Assembly (NCBI GenBank): GCA_040182905.1 | Contig: JARQWU010000067.1 | Location: 1-40,564 of the forward strand | DNA from: Barthelona sp. PAP020 | Lineage: Eukaryota > Metamonada: BaSk clade | Reading direction: 5' to 3' | Length of the DNA: 40,564 nucleotides | Part shown: in pieces, positions 1 through 9,123 of the stretch | How positions within the stretch are numbered: the stretch's first letter is position 1 | Layout of the letters: each line of letters opens with the position of its first letter | Position numbers and translations under genes: made by a program | Notes under the pieces: generated by a model | Told to the model about the DNA's origin: nothing | The model's database searches: none | The model's input: the letters and a program-made list of their open reading frames with translations, nothing else

Positions 1-383
1 TGGAAGGACCTTCTCAATTAACTTACAGAGCTGCTGCCAGAGCTTTTGAAGTTATTCCTCGTACTTTAGCTGAAAATTGTGGAGCTAATGTTATTCGTTT
101 GATTACCAAGTTGAGAGCAAAACATTCTGAATTGGGAATTGATGCTTGTACATACGGTTTGGATGGTATTCAAGGTAAAATGGTCGATATGCATGATTTA
201 GGCATTTGGGAACCTTATAATGTTAAAGCACAAACAATCAAAACAGCTATTGAATCCACTTTATTATTACTTCGTATTGATCAAATTTTGTCTGGTATTG
301 TACGTTCTGAAGCTCCTAAACCTAAGGATAAGAGATTTGAAGTCGAAGAATTAGATGAAGAAGCTGACCTTCTTCCCGAATAA
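1..383 (+). CDS. CCT3: CCT3 (TCP-1 gamma) chaperonin subunit, C-terminal part, 5' end outside window
   Basis: This is the last 126 codons of the gamma subunit of the cytosolic chaperonin TRiC/CCT, the hetero-octameric ATP-driven chamber that folds actin, tubulin and WD40 proteins. The frame is open from base 3 with no start, so the gene begins upstream. Seen in the sequence: the conserved group II chaperonin helix AFEVIPRTLAENCG, then LRAKH, the subunit-specific block MVDMHDLGIWEPYNVKAQ, and the final equatorial strand LLLLRIDQILSG that completes the nucleotide-binding domain. LGIWEP together with the RTLAENCGA version of the helix fits CCT3 better than its sister subunits. A charged acidic tail of about 25 residues ends in TAA. 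Family identity is secure; the exact subunit is a motif-based judgement. Confidence 0.93.
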   Translation, partial: EGPSQLTYRAAARAFEVIPRTLAENCGANVIRLITKLRAKHSELGIDACTYGLDGIQGKMVDMHDLGIWEPYNVKAQTIKTAIESTLLLLRIDQILSGIVRSEAPKPKDKRFEVEELDEEADLLPE

Positions 384-635
384 TAATATAAATTAATAAT
401 TTATGTTTTTTTTCTTTGGTTAAAAACAGTTATTCACATACAAAACCAAATATTTTTGAATTTTTGATTTCTTCAATTTGTGATTCGACAAAATTTTTAA
501 TTAATCAATTTATTAGAATATTTTTAATATCTTAGAATAGATGATAAACATGCAAAAAGTCAAACAAATTTGTTAAAAAAAAAAATGAAGCCCCACATTT
601 TAAAAGGCATTTTTTTGTATTGTAGTCGATTTAAT

Positions 636-2534
636 ATGGAGGACAATAACAATATCCAAGTTGTAGTCAGAGTAAGGCCTCCACATAGTGATGATTATGA
701 GATATTATCATCTCATAATCAATCTTTAACGATTGAATCGGAATATGATTCAAAATCTTTTAATTTTGATCGTGTTTTTTCATCTAATGCAACACAAGAA
801 GAAATATATGATGAAATAGGTCGAAATGCCGTAAATGAAGCGTTAAAAGGATATAATAGTACTGTTATGGTTTATGGACAAACTGGAAGTGGTAAAACAT
901 TTACCGTGTTTGGTCCGCCTGAAGATTGGATGTATTCTGCTACCAATATTCAACACCGTCCCTTTTTGAATTGTGGAATCATTCCTAGAACCATTTTGCA
1001 AGTATTTGATTATATTGATTGTCATCCCAATCATGAATTTAGGATTTCTATCTCTTTTTTTGAAATTTATTTGACAAAACGGATTGTGGATTTGTTGGAT
1101 CCTTCAGAAAAACGATTAACTATACGTTCTAGACCAAATTTAGATCAAAATAAAAGAGATGAAGTATATGTAGAGAATCTATCTGTTGTTACTGTATGCT
1201 CACCAAAAGATGTATTAGATTTGGTCCAAGAGGGTGCAAAGAAACGTACTATACACAAAACTTCTATGAATGAGGTCTCTTCCCGGTCTCATGTTGTTTT
1301 ACAATTGAGTATTGAACAAAGATCGATTGAAACTGGTGATGTTATTCATGGTGTTTTGAAGATTGTTGATTTAGCAGGTTCTGAACGTGTGACAAAGGCT
1401 GGAGTGAAGAATAATCGTTTAAGAGAAGCTATCTCCATTAATTCCTCACTTTCTTCCTTAGGTAATGTCATTCGAGCCCTACAATCAAACAAACCGCATA
1501 TTCCTTACAGAGACTCACCACTAACTCATTTATTGAGTGATAGTTTGGGTGGAAATGCCAAAACTGTTCTTTGTGTTTGTGTTTGTCCTGATTATTCTCA
1601 ACTAGAAGAAACAATCGCTTCATTAAGGTTTGCACAAAATGCTAAGGAGGTCAAAAATAATGCCCAAGTGAATCATCTACCTGATTTCAAGATGTTATCT
1701 AAGACTCTTCATGAACAGTTATTGCATTTTAAGACTGAAAATGAAGTTCTTGTGAACACAAATAAAAAATTGGAGAAGCGTTTGGAAGAACTAGAATCTG
1801 CTGGACATTCACATCATAGAATTTCATCAATGACTCAAAATTTGCTGGTTCCTGAAGATTCATCGAGTGTTGAAGAAGATTCTTCAGCAGATTCTAGCTC
1901 TGATTTATTTATTGATTCTTCATCTCCATTATCCGATAGATTGCAACATATCGTTAGTTCTCCCAGTAATCGATTAGAACTAGTGAATGTAGCTCGAAAT
2001 GATAATGAGTTGAGATATTCAGGAAGCAACAATATACCTTTAGCTATGTATGAACAGTATGGAATTGAAAAGCCATTTTTGGGTCAATCGTGGCAACAAA
2101 GAGAATTTGAATTGATTCAGAAATTTAGCTCAGTAATATCTAAATTACAAAGTGAGGTTCAAAAGTTCAAAGCCATAGCTAGACAGTCAAGTTTTGAAAC
2201 AAATCCAGAAGATTCAATCCTGGCAGATTCAATAGTTGAGCAATTGAGAAATATTCCCTCTATTGCTTCTGCTATGGATAATATTGTCTTGTCAAGACCA
2301 AATACCCATACTCATACCCATGTTCAGCAAGAACAGCTTTTACAAAATCGAACTCAAAATGAACTCCACAACAATCATTTTGAACCAATTTTGGATAATC
2401 ATTTTGTTTCTATGAATTCCAGAGATGGAAGAGAGATCAATTCTAGATTTTTGGACAAATCATATTATTCTACCCTTAGAAGTCCCGCTTTATCAGTTGC
2501 TAAGTCAAAATTGGGACTGTCAGACTTGAATTAG
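636..2534 (+). CDS. Kinesin with N-terminal motor domain
   Basis: This is a 632-residue ATP-driven microtubule motor. Counting from the ATG at 636, the motor spans about 7-345: P-loop GQTGSGKT (81-88), switch I NEVSSRSH (212-219), switch II DLAGSE (245-250) and the microtubule-binding HIPYRDSPLT (288-297). A heptad-rich neck follows (about 355-390), then a serine/acidic stretch, a second short coiled coil (about 490-515) and a low-complexity tail with an alternating His-Thr run. Loop residues 93-113 between the P-loop and the next helix are longer than usual. The start at 636 is chosen because it gives the normal short leader before the first motor strand; an in-frame ATG at 585 would add 17 unconserved residues. 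The motor is N-terminal, so plus-end movement is likely (inference). The subfamily is not assigned; the long insert recalls kinesin-12/KIF15-like motors, weakly. Confidence 0.93.
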   Translation: MEDNNNIQVVVRVRPPHSDDYEILSSHNQSLTIESEYDSKSFNFDRVFSSNATQEEIYDEIGRNAVNEALKGYNSTVMVYGQTGSGKTFTVFGPPEDWMYSATNIQHRPFLNCGIIPRTILQVFDYIDCHPNHEFRISISFFEIYLTKRIVDLLDPSEKRLTIRSRPNLDQNKRDEVYVENLSVVTVCSPKDVLDLVQEGAKKRTIHKTSMNEVSSRSHVVLQLSIEQRSIETGDVIHGVLKIVDLAGSERVTKAGVKNNRLREAISINSSLSSLGNVIRALQSNKPHIPYRDSPLTHLLSDSLGGNAKTVLCVCVCPDYSQLEETIASLRFAQNAKEVKNNAQVNHLPDFKMLSKTLHEQLLHFKTENEVLVNTNKKLEKRLEELESAGHSHHRISSMTQNLLVPEDSSSVEEDSSADSSSDLFIDSSSPLSDRLQHIVSSPSNRLELVNVARNDNELRYSGSNNIPLAMYEQYGIEKPFLGQSWQQREFELIQKFSSVISKLQSEVQKFKAIARQSSFETNPEDSILADSIVEQLRNIPSIASAMDNIVLSRPNTHTHTHVQQEQLLQNRTQNELHNNHFEPILDNHFVSMNSRDGREINSRFLDKSYYSTLRSPALSVAKSKLGLSDLN

Positions 2535-2738
2535 TTGTCTTCGTCACTTTTGTATGAGAACGTGTAAAGCCCTTTTCTTTTTTTTTGTCTGTTTTTTGTT
2601 TTTATTTTTATTTCCAAGCAACAATGCCTGATCGTATGAGTAAATAAAAGAGGACAGTGTTTATTTTCTTGAAAAGTTTTCAATTCCCATGGACATTGAA
2701 AAATCATGGAATATGGATACAAAATACAATGTTGAGTT

Positions 2739-3932
2739 TTACAAGTCTGAAGCAGTGAATTCTTGGATTGGGACATTTCCCTCTAGATTGTATCCACCAC
2801 ACAACAAACGAGTTCCATTGTGGTTGAGGGCCATGGCAAGAATCTTAAAAGGTACAGGTACTCTCTGCAACACTTGACCTGTTTCTCTTTGAAACACAGC
2901 AAATGATTTGTCAGAAGAACCAGAATAGATCAATGAACCATCTTGAGAGAAGATAATAGAGTATATATAACAATCATGAACCTTGTGTTTTCCCAGCAAC
3001 TCCCTAGATTCAACATTAAATATCCTGACTGTACCAATATCACCATTTGTTGCCCAATAAGCACTATCGGATGAGAAGCTGCCTATTAGAACACTGTTTC
3101 CATCATTACTCCACGTGTGAAGCTCTTCATATGTTTTCAATAAAAACAATTTTGAACATCCATCATCGGCGATAGAAGCAAAGTACTTCATGTCGGGGCT
3201 GATACGTACAGATCGAACATGTTTTTCATGAGCTCGAAATTCATGCAACTTCTGACCTTCCACAGTGTATATGGCAATGTAACCATTATCCATACCAAAA
3301 GAAAGCAATTTGCCATCTGGTGAGAACCACACTCGTCTTACATCCCTTGTCATGCCCCTAATCACTCTTACTGTTCTCCAAGTATCAACCTCAATGATAT
3401 GAATAGCTGGACCATCACCACCAACAGCCAATAGCTTGGAGTCGGGACTAAAATTGAGACCCACAGCCTTCAAATACTTCCCTTCATGCACAATTTCATA
3501 TGTTTCAGCATTGTAGACTCTGATTAATTTAGTACTATGTCCGCCAATTACAAAAAAACGTCCATCAGGGCTATAATCAAGGGTATAAATCACTGTATCA
3601 AAATAATCCTCACTAAACACAGGCATTTCATCAAAAATTTCGACCAGATGAAAAATTTGCTTCCCATTTTCACTCGATGATTCTTTATCGTTGTTGTCCA
3701 AAAGCTCATTCATTTGGTTGGTTAAATGATCTACCAGATTCATTGATTCTTGTCTTTCATTCGTCAATTCTTCTTCTTTACCTTTTAAATCACCGAAATG
3801 ATTGGTTAATTCTTGCTTTTGCTTTCCTACTGATATATTGACATCATCATCTGATTCTTCAATAATTTTTATGCAGTGCTTTGCACGTTGTTTTAGTTCG
3901 TGTGATTCTTGGTTTTCTTCAAGGATGAACAT
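2739..3932 (-). CDS. Coiled-coil WD40-repeat protein, kinase-less paralogue of the gene at 12801-14919
   Basis: From the ATG at 3932 this is 397 residues: a charged coiled-coil region (about 20-90), then a beta-propeller of WD40-like repeats (about 105-390). Repeat cores such as DYSPDGRFF, NFSPDSKLLAVGG, WFSPDGKLLSFG and ISPDMKYFAS recur roughly every 40 residues. WD40 propellers are protein-binding platforms; no catalytic domain is visible. The propeller is highly similar to the pseudogene at 12801-14919 on the same strand, but the protein kinase domain between leader and coiled coil there is missing here. The ATG at 3932 is chosen because the paralogue starts at the equivalent MF..EENQ. The frame is open further up, with ATGs at 3968 and 4172; starting at 3968 would add a hydrophobic N-terminus resembling a signal peptide. 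The partner and pathway are unknown. Confidence 0.82.
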   Translation of the reverse strand: MFILEENQESHELKQRAKHCIKIIEESDDDVNISVGKQKQELTNHFGDLKGKEEELTNERQESMNLVDHLTNQMNELLDNNDKESSSENGKQIFHLVEIFDEMPVFSEDYFDTVIYTLDYSPDGRFFVIGGHSTKLIRVYNAETYEIVHEGKYLKAVGLNFSPDSKLLAVGGDGPAIHIIEVDTWRTVRVIRGMTRDVRRVWFSPDGKLLSFGMDNGYIAIYTVEGQKLHEFRAHEKHVRSVRISPDMKYFASIADDGCSKLFLLKTYEELHTWSNDGNSVLIGSFSSDSAYWATNGDIGTVRIFNVESRELLGKHKVHDCYIYSIIFSQDGSLIYSGSSDKSFAVFQRETGQVLQRVPVPFKILAMALNHNGTRLLCGGYNLEGNVPIQEFTASDL

Positions 3933-4456
3933 GGAAAAAAGAAGAAAAAGAAGAAAATTGTAAAACATTCTATTTTCAACTTCTTTTTTGCTTTCTGGAT
4001 TAGGATTCTGTTTGTGATATCCAAAAGGGGTGACTTCAAAAAGGGTTGAATTTATAAGTATTGACACCATTTGAAATATTTCTAATGCTTTTTCATTTAA
4101 AAATAGTGAATTTAATGAAGATAATCTGCAAATATGTAGCTTGTTTGAGTTGTATGTAACATCAATGCTCATTGTTGATTGAATATACCAAAAAATAAAA
4201 AGTATTTATTTCCCCATTAACAAACATGGTTGTTTCACAACTAGATTAATGTTCTAAAAATTTTTTTTGTTCATTGTTTTTTTTTTTTGGTCTTCTTTTT
4301 CAATCAGTGAGGCATGTAAAACAGATGAAAATCAAAGTCACCCAATATTCAACTGTTGAGTTGCCCATCTAAATTTGGAAAAGTTTTGGTAACTGTTGAT
4401 AAAAAATGCACGTTAAACAAAAATATCTTCTACAATTTACAAAAATAAGTAAAGAA

Positions 4457-5039
4457 TTAACTTGATTGATTAACTTGGTTAATGATCCAACTTAGCCCTT
4501 CTTCAAGTCCATCTCCAGTCCTAGCAGAACATCCTTGGATTTGCCAACGTCTATCACGAATTTTAAAAAGACGAAGATCTTCTGTAATTTTTGTGGCTGG
4601 TAAAGCCGTTAAAATATCTTGTTTATTGGCAAAAATTAAAACTGGTACACCAATTAAAGCTTGTTCTTCTAATAAAATGGACAATTCATGACCAGCTTCT
4701 TGAAATCTTCTTAAATCAGCAGCGTCAATAACATAAATTAAACAATCAGTATTTTCATAATAATTTTTCCAGAAAGACCTCAAAGCTCTTTGGCCACCAA
4801 TATCCCAAACATTTAATTTAAAATTTTCCTTTTGTAAACTTTTAACACCAAAACCTTGTGTTGGCATGATATGAGTAATATCATCATTTGATAATTTATG
4901 TAATATTGTAGTTTTTCCAGCGTTATCAAGCCCCAATAATAATAATCTTAATTCTCGATCAGAACGACGTAGTCTACGAATAATATCAAATAATCCCTAA
5001 ATCATTAGTGATAAATTTCAAGGAATTTAAAGAAACCAT
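4457..5039 (-). CDS. ARL3: ARL3-type small GTPase (two exons: 5037-5039 and 4457-4996)
   Basis: This is an Arf-like GTPase of 180 residues after splicing. In known systems GTP-bound ARL3 releases lipidated cargo from UNC119/PDE6D carriers inside cilia. Seen in the sequence: N-terminal [10 protein letters not shown] amphipathic helix, P-loop GLDNAGKTT, switch I PTQGF, switch II WDIGGQ with the catalytic Gln, NKQD and CSA base-recognition motifs. PTQGF..KS and [10 protein letters not shown] followed by a Trp/Tyr-rich block fit ARL3 better than Arf1 or ARL2. The long frame alone starts without an ATG, so the first 20 residues were recovered by reading upstream. GGA TTA TTT follows a TAG splice acceptor, and the initiator ATG at 5037-5039 is followed directly by GT. 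The 44-bp gap to the upstream Trm5-like gene must hold its promoter. It matches the dynein later in the window as evidence of a cilium. Confidence 0.92.
4997..5036 (-). other. 40-nt intron directly after the ARL3 start codon
   Basis: Reading the minus strand, the ATG (5039-5037) is followed by GTTTCTTT, and the intron ends ACTAATGATTTAG at 4997. CTAAT is a good branch-point candidate 9 nt before the acceptor G. Removing the 40 nt joins ATG to GGA TTA TTT, giving the family-typical MGLF N-terminus. Without splicing, the sequence before GGA is an in-frame TAG. The intron is phase 0, after codon 1. Confidence 0.85.
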
Positions 5040-5083
5040 TTTTAGAAATTGAAAAAAAAACAACCCAAATTTTATTTTTAAAA

Positions 5084-6247
5084 TTAACGTCTGTGAATAG
5101 TAAATTCAGTAACAAATCTGAATAAACCTGGTGAAAATTGAGCACCACATTTACGAAAATCATGTAATTCAACAGAATAATGAACAGGCAAAATTCTTTC
5201 GATTCTTTCTTTTTGTTCATTTTTTAAATCATCCATATTTAATTCAGAAGTAATTCTAAGAAAATCGAAAAAGAAATATAAAGTTGAGTCTAAAATTAAA
5301 TTGAAAGTTGGTGGCAAAAAAGTTTCAATCAAATTTGGCAATCTGGGACAAGGGCAAATAATAACATCAAAATAACGATTATTGTTTATTGATTCACAAT
5401 ATTCAATTGCATTTTCATTTACAAATTCAACAACATTTTCCAATTCATTCAATTGAATATTCTTATTTGCATAATAATCACATTCAGCATTTAATTCCAC
5501 TCCAATTACTGAATTGATTTTTGGGTTGTCTCTTGCCAACACAATAGGAAAAGGTAATACACCACAAAAAAGAGTTAAAACATCAATTTTCTCCTTAGCA
5601 AATTGTTTTTCAATTATTTTATTGCGAATTTCAATTCTTTCATTGGCCATTCTTAATGAAAAGAAAAACTTTTCAACATGCACCAAAAATTTGCAACCAA
5701 ACTCACTGTGAATGCTTTCTTTTTTATTTTCTCCAGCCAATATTTTTACTGTTTGGCATCTTAATTCACCACTAAAAGGAACAACCTTGGTACACACTGT
5801 TTTTACCAATGGGCGATAATTTAAAATAGCTTCACCTACTTTTTTACCGTACTCATCAATTAAAGAGGGACATAAATGAACAATTAGTATATCTCCAATG
5901 ATATCCCATGATTGAGGAATCTGGTTGATAATGTTATCAGGAAGGTTTTGATCTTGTAAACATTGGTGAAATGATTTTTTTCTAAAAATTGTTGTGGATA
6001 AAGTTTCCTTTTCAATGAGAGAAAAACTATCTATATCTCTTATTTTTATCATTGAATTATGATTATTGATGTATTCAATTACATTTGGTTCAAGGATACC
6101 ACTTAATTTGATTATTTTAAGGTTATTTGGTAAATTAAAAATGGATTTTTTCTTTAACAGGTCTTTTGATCGAAAATATTGAATGTATTCAGATAATTTT
6201 GAATGATCAATGATTTCGATGTGAGTTATTTCTTCTTCGTCATTCAT
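5084..6247 (-). CDS. TRM5: Trm5-family tRNA (guanine37-N1) methyltransferase, divergent
   Basis: This is a 387-residue class I (Rossmann) SAM-dependent methyltransferase of the Trm5/TYW2 group, which methylates G37 next to the anticodon to prevent frameshifting. Seen in the sequence: the N-terminal module SWDIIGDILIVHL and VPFSGELRCQTVKILAGE, then HSEFGCKFLVHVEKFFFSLRMANER, which matches the signature before the catalytic domain. It continues with a degenerate SAM motif I (LTLFCGVLPFPIVLAR), acidic motif II (IGVELNA) and the KNIQLNELENV strand. The layout resembles the archaeal/Trm5b type. Oddities: motif I has Leu where Gly usually stands (GVLPF), and the position of the usual Asn-x-Pro loop reads CPCPRLP. 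It may therefore be a sub-functional or specialised member, or TYW2-like. The ATG at 6247 is the first in frame; the open frame extends only six non-ATG codons upstream. Confidence 0.8.
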   Translation of the reverse strand: MNDEEEITHIEIIDHSKLSEYIQYFRSKDLLKKKSIFNLPNNLKIIKLSGILEPNVIEYINNHNSMIKIRDIDSFSLIEKETLSTTIFRKKSFHQCLQDQNLPDNIINQIPQSWDIIGDILIVHLCPSLIDEYGKKVGEAILNYRPLVKTVCTKVVPFSGELRCQTVKILAGENKKESIHSEFGCKFLVHVEKFFFSLRMANERIEIRNKIIEKQFAKEKIDVLTLFCGVLPFPIVLARDNPKINSVIGVELNAECDYYANKNIQLNELENVVEFVNENAIEYCESINNNRYFDVIICPCPRLPNLIETFLPPTFNLILDSTLYFFFDFLRITSELNMDDLKNEQKERIERILPVHYSVELHDFRKCGAQFSPGLFRFVTEFTIHRR

Positions 6248-6349
6248 TCTTCTTTCACTCAACAAAAAAAAAAAAAAACTAAATAATTAAAAGAATTTAC
6301 CTCCAAATAGCAACCGCAAATGATTGAAACAAATAAATATTGTAAAAAG

Positions 6350-7408
6350 TCAAAATTTAGGTTCTCTTTTTTTGTTTTTTGCATTTCCATATCTTGCATT
6401 TCTATGTTTTACTTTTTCCTTTTTTTCTTTTTTTTCCTTTCTTACCTCTTTTTCTTCCTCTTCTTCCTTTTGTTCTTCTTTCTCTTCAACTTTTGTTTCA
6501 TCATCTTTTTTTTCAAGATCATTAGACCACAATAATTCACCACCCAAAAATCCAGCCTCAATTTTAAAAGGCTCCAATGTTAATCTTGGTCCCAATTCTT
6601 TGACAGAGACTTTCATTTGTTGAGAACCCTTACCAATAGGGAAAGAATGTCTTTCAAGCTCTGCATCATCTTCATTGACTAAGACTTCTTCATCAATTCC
6701 AGCAGAATCTTTGGAGTTGATGAAGTCTTCAATGGTTGTAAAATCATGAGCAGAAACATTCTTGCGTTCATGCAGTTGACGGATCGAATCTGAAATACCT
6801 GCATTTTTCATTTTTATTGAATAATGCCTAAATTCAATAGTTTCTGTCTCTTTATTTCTTTTAAATAGCACAACACGTTTACATTGAGCAATAGATTTCT
6901 TTTCAGGATCAAAGGATGGAAACATATTTCGAAGACTAGTTTTTAGTAGGGTTAAAATGTCAGAATCAATAAGTTCAGATGTTTTTCTAAATCCTGACAT
7001 AACAACAACAGGAGGAAATTGATAGTTGGCAGTTCCCGCAACAGAACGCTTTTGTAAATTAATAATGTCTGAAGACAATGAATAATCTTTGATTCTAAAA
7101 TACAAAGTAGGTCCTTGAGGGGTCTTTAATATTTTTAAAACTGGACTTTGTTCAGTAACAGTAAAAATAGCAAAGTGTGTAATCCCATAGGGTCCACAAA
7201 CATTCAATAAATCTTTCATTTTATTGCTTTTTTTGACTTTAAGATTAGAAGCAGTGTAAGGTTTCATTGTTTGTTTGAAATTATTGACTAACGCTTTAAC
7301 TGTTGTGCCAACTTTACCTTTCGAAAAAACGAATGATCTGGGATTATTGTCTTCAATTTCTTCGACATTTTCTTCGATATTATCTTTAGAATTTCGTTTT
7401 TGATTCAT
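6350..7408 (-). CDS. SSF1: SSF1/Peter Pan Brix-domain ribosome biogenesis factor
   Basis: This is a 352-residue nucleolar protein of the Brix superfamily. SSF1/PPAN family members act in 60S subunit assembly, at 27S pre-rRNA processing. Seen in the sequence: an acidic leader (1-25), PRSFVFSKGKVG at the start of the Brix fold, MKPYTASNLKVKKSN, DLLNVCGPYGITHF, and the closing sigma70-like motif ELGPRLTLEPFKIE that is diagnostic of Brix proteins. The tail (about 300-352) is a Glu/Lys-rich low-complexity nucleolar-type sequence. PFKIE followed by GxLGGELLW, and the length of about 350, fit Ssf1/Ppan rather than Rpf1, Rpf2, Brx1 or Imp4. The ATG at 7408 is preceded by an A-tract leader. It is divergent from the orphan gene at 7612, sharing about 200 bp of upstream DNA. 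Confidence 0.92.
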   Translation of the reverse strand: MNQKRNSKDNIEENVEEIEDNNPRSFVFSKGKVGTTVKALVNNFKQTMKPYTASNLKVKKSNKMKDLLNVCGPYGITHFAIFTVTEQSPVLKILKTPQGPTLYFRIKDYSLSSDIINLQKRSVAGTANYQFPPVVVMSGFRKTSELIDSDILTLLKTSLRNMFPSFDPEKKSIAQCKRVVLFKRNKETETIEFRHYSIKMKNAGISDSIRQLHERKNVSAHDFTTIEDFINSKDSAGIDEEVLVNEDDAELERHSFPIGKGSQQMKVSVKELGPRLTLEPFKIEAGFLGGELLWSNDLEKKDDETKVEEKEEQKEEEEEKEVRKEKKEKKEKVKHRNARYGNAKNKKREPKF

Positions 7409-7611
7409 TGAGTGTTGAAAAAAAAAAATTATTGAAAATTATTGAGGAACTGTTCTTTTTAGTTATTTTATTTATGAGTTTTTTGTTGTGAACATTAACT
7501 GTGAATTATGTAAATTCTTTATCAAAAAACTATCTTGAATTTCACCATAAAAGAAACCAAGAATTTTTCCTTTTACTTTATCAATTATTGTTTTCATTAT
7601 TAAAACAAAAA

Positions 7612-8502
7612 ATGACTTCTTTAAATGAATTATTATCTGGAAATTCTGTTCAAAATGACTATCAAGAATTTGTTCAACGAATTGAGTATTTTGAAGTATT
7701 TTCTGATGATTGGTTTCAAATGATTACTTCTATTGTTTACTTAGGTAGAATTATTAAGCCTCTTCTTGTTCCTAATTCTTTATATCCTAATAGTGAATTG
7801 TTTAGTGGAGAAAATGTGGCATTGATAAATGATATTGGTTTTGCTGATAAATCTCAAACTATATTAGACTTATTGATCGATTATAAACAAGCAATGCGTG
7901 ATTCTTCAAGATCAGGTGAGAATTATGGTAATTTTATTAAATCCATCGCAACTAGATTTCAAATTCATCCTGCTCAAGCTGCCCAATTATTTGTTGAGAT
8001 TGAAGAAAATTTGGGTCTGCTTTTTAATTTGTTAATGTCCGTTTCTTCTTTTATTTCAACTATCAACATCAATCTTTTATTCACTCATTTAAATTTTATG
8101 TGTAAAACTGATGAAATTATGATATTAAATGAACAAAATGTCAATAAAACACAGGAAGCTTTAGTTCCCATTTATTTATTCAAATTGTTCTCATGCGTTG
8201 AAGAATTAGATATCAACAGTGTTATAGACTCTTTGATTCAATATGATATTGTTGATTTACTTCTCGAGCATGTTTACAAACAAAAGAAAAAATTTGTTGT
8301 TGATTGGGTTGAGATAGCAATGGAATCATTATCAATGTTGGTAGATCTTGAAGAATTTGAAATATATAAAGATGATATTTTGAAAAGAAACCAGAAACTT
8401 TTGATTGAACTGGTTGAAACATGTATTGAACCAAAAATTAAAGAAAAAGTAGCTTTGAGAAGAAAATTTGCTCCGTTATTGAGATTGAGAGCTTCTTTGT
8501 AA
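7612..8502 (+). CDS. Orphan helical protein, 296 residues
   Basis: I do not recognise this protein. It is almost entirely predicted helix, with alternating hydrophobic/acidic segments and no low complexity. The C-terminal half (about 180-290) is a series of amphipathic helices reminiscent of armadillo/HEAT-type folds, ending in a basic patch RRKFAPLLRLRASL. No catalytic motif, membrane segment or signal peptide is visible. The ATG at 7612 is the first in frame; the frame is open 37 codons further up but begins there with GTG, which is not expected in a eukaryote. It is divergent from SSF1. Normal codon use and length support a real gene; the function is unknown. Confidence 0.75.
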   Translation: MTSLNELLSGNSVQNDYQEFVQRIEYFEVFSDDWFQMITSIVYLGRIIKPLLVPNSLYPNSELFSGENVALINDIGFADKSQTILDLLIDYKQAMRDSSRSGENYGNFIKSIATRFQIHPAQAAQLFVEIEENLGLLFNLLMSVSSFISTININLLFTHLNFMCKTDEIMILNEQNVNKTQEALVPIYLFKLFSCVEELDINSVIDSLIQYDIVDLLLEHVYKQKKKFVVDWVEIAMESLSMLVDLEEFEIYKDDILKRNQKLLIELVETCIEPKIKEKVALRRKFAPLLRLRASL

Positions 8503-8781
8503 TTTCTTTTACTTTTCTTTTTCTTTTAAAATAATTGCAATAATAAATTTATAAATTGTTTTTTCATATCTTGGTGTTTAAATTTTTGTTGAATTTGTTG
8601 AATTAAAATTTCCTTCTTAAAAATTCATTTTTTAATTATTTTGTATCATTGATGTTGTTTACAGTAATTTAAGATGCAAAAGAAAATTAAATATCCTTGA
8701 AAAGGCCGGCATTTTGGATTGAGAAAAATCGTAACTTTTTGGTTTTTGTCATTTTCCTTTACTTTTTTTTTTTTTTTCGTC

Positions 8782-9123
8782 ATGACTCATCCATCTCTTG
8801 TTGTTAGAACACATGGTGATCACAATGTTGTTACTGGCAAGAAATCTCGAAAAGAAATTATCCAAAAAAATTTACAACAAACTTCAATGGTACAAATGCA
8901 AAAGAAAGCAATTAAAGAGACTAACAGTTCAATTACTTCTGATTTTGAATCAAAGAATTATCTTTTAAGATTGAAACAAATGCTTTTAGAAACTAGTCAA
9001 GAAAATGAAACCTTACACAAAGAAAACAAAAATTTAAAGGATAGAGTCAATGAATTAGAATCTTTTGTGTCGGAATTAACCTTACAAATTGAAATTTTTA
9101 AGAAATCTGGTGATTCCATTTGA
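8782..9123 (+). CDS. Small coiled-coil protein, 113 residues
   Basis: The frame from the ATG at 8782 gives a basic, polar N-terminus (1-45) and a single heptad coiled coil (about 55-105) with leucines in leucine-zipper spacing: LLRLKQMLLE, then NKNLKDRVNELESFVSELTLQIEIF. A basic region precedes the coil, but no bZIP signature (N..AA..CR) is present, so I do not call a transcription factor. It is preceded by a long T-tract at 8762-8777 and followed by TGA then TAA. It is probably a small adaptor or dimerising scaffold (inference). Family unknown. Confidence 0.65.
   Translation: MTHPSLVVRTHGDHNVVTGKKSRKEIIQKNLQQTSMVQMQKKAIKETNSSITSDFESKNYLLRLKQMLLETSQENETLHKENKNLKDRVNELESFVSELTLQIEIFKKSGDSI

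Noticed and set aside
585-635. Longer kinesin N-terminus from an upstream in-frame ATG at 585
   Set aside because: The added 17 residues are unconserved Lys/Phe-rich sequence from an A-tract leader; the ATG at 636 gives the normal short lead-in to the motor.
3933-4172. 80-residue extension of the WD40 protein containing a hydrophobic, signal-like segment
   Set aside because: The paralogue's start aligns with 3932 and its upstream DNA is not open in that frame. The extension is kept only as an alternative.
6320-6623. Phe/Ser-rich frames on + opposite the SSF1 C-terminus
   Set aside because: These are antisense images of the Glu/Lys-rich tail of SSF1; no independent coding signal.
8950-9120. 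bZIP transcription factor reading of the small coiled-coil protein
   Set aside because: The leucine heptads are present but the basic region lacks the conserved Asn and Arg pattern.
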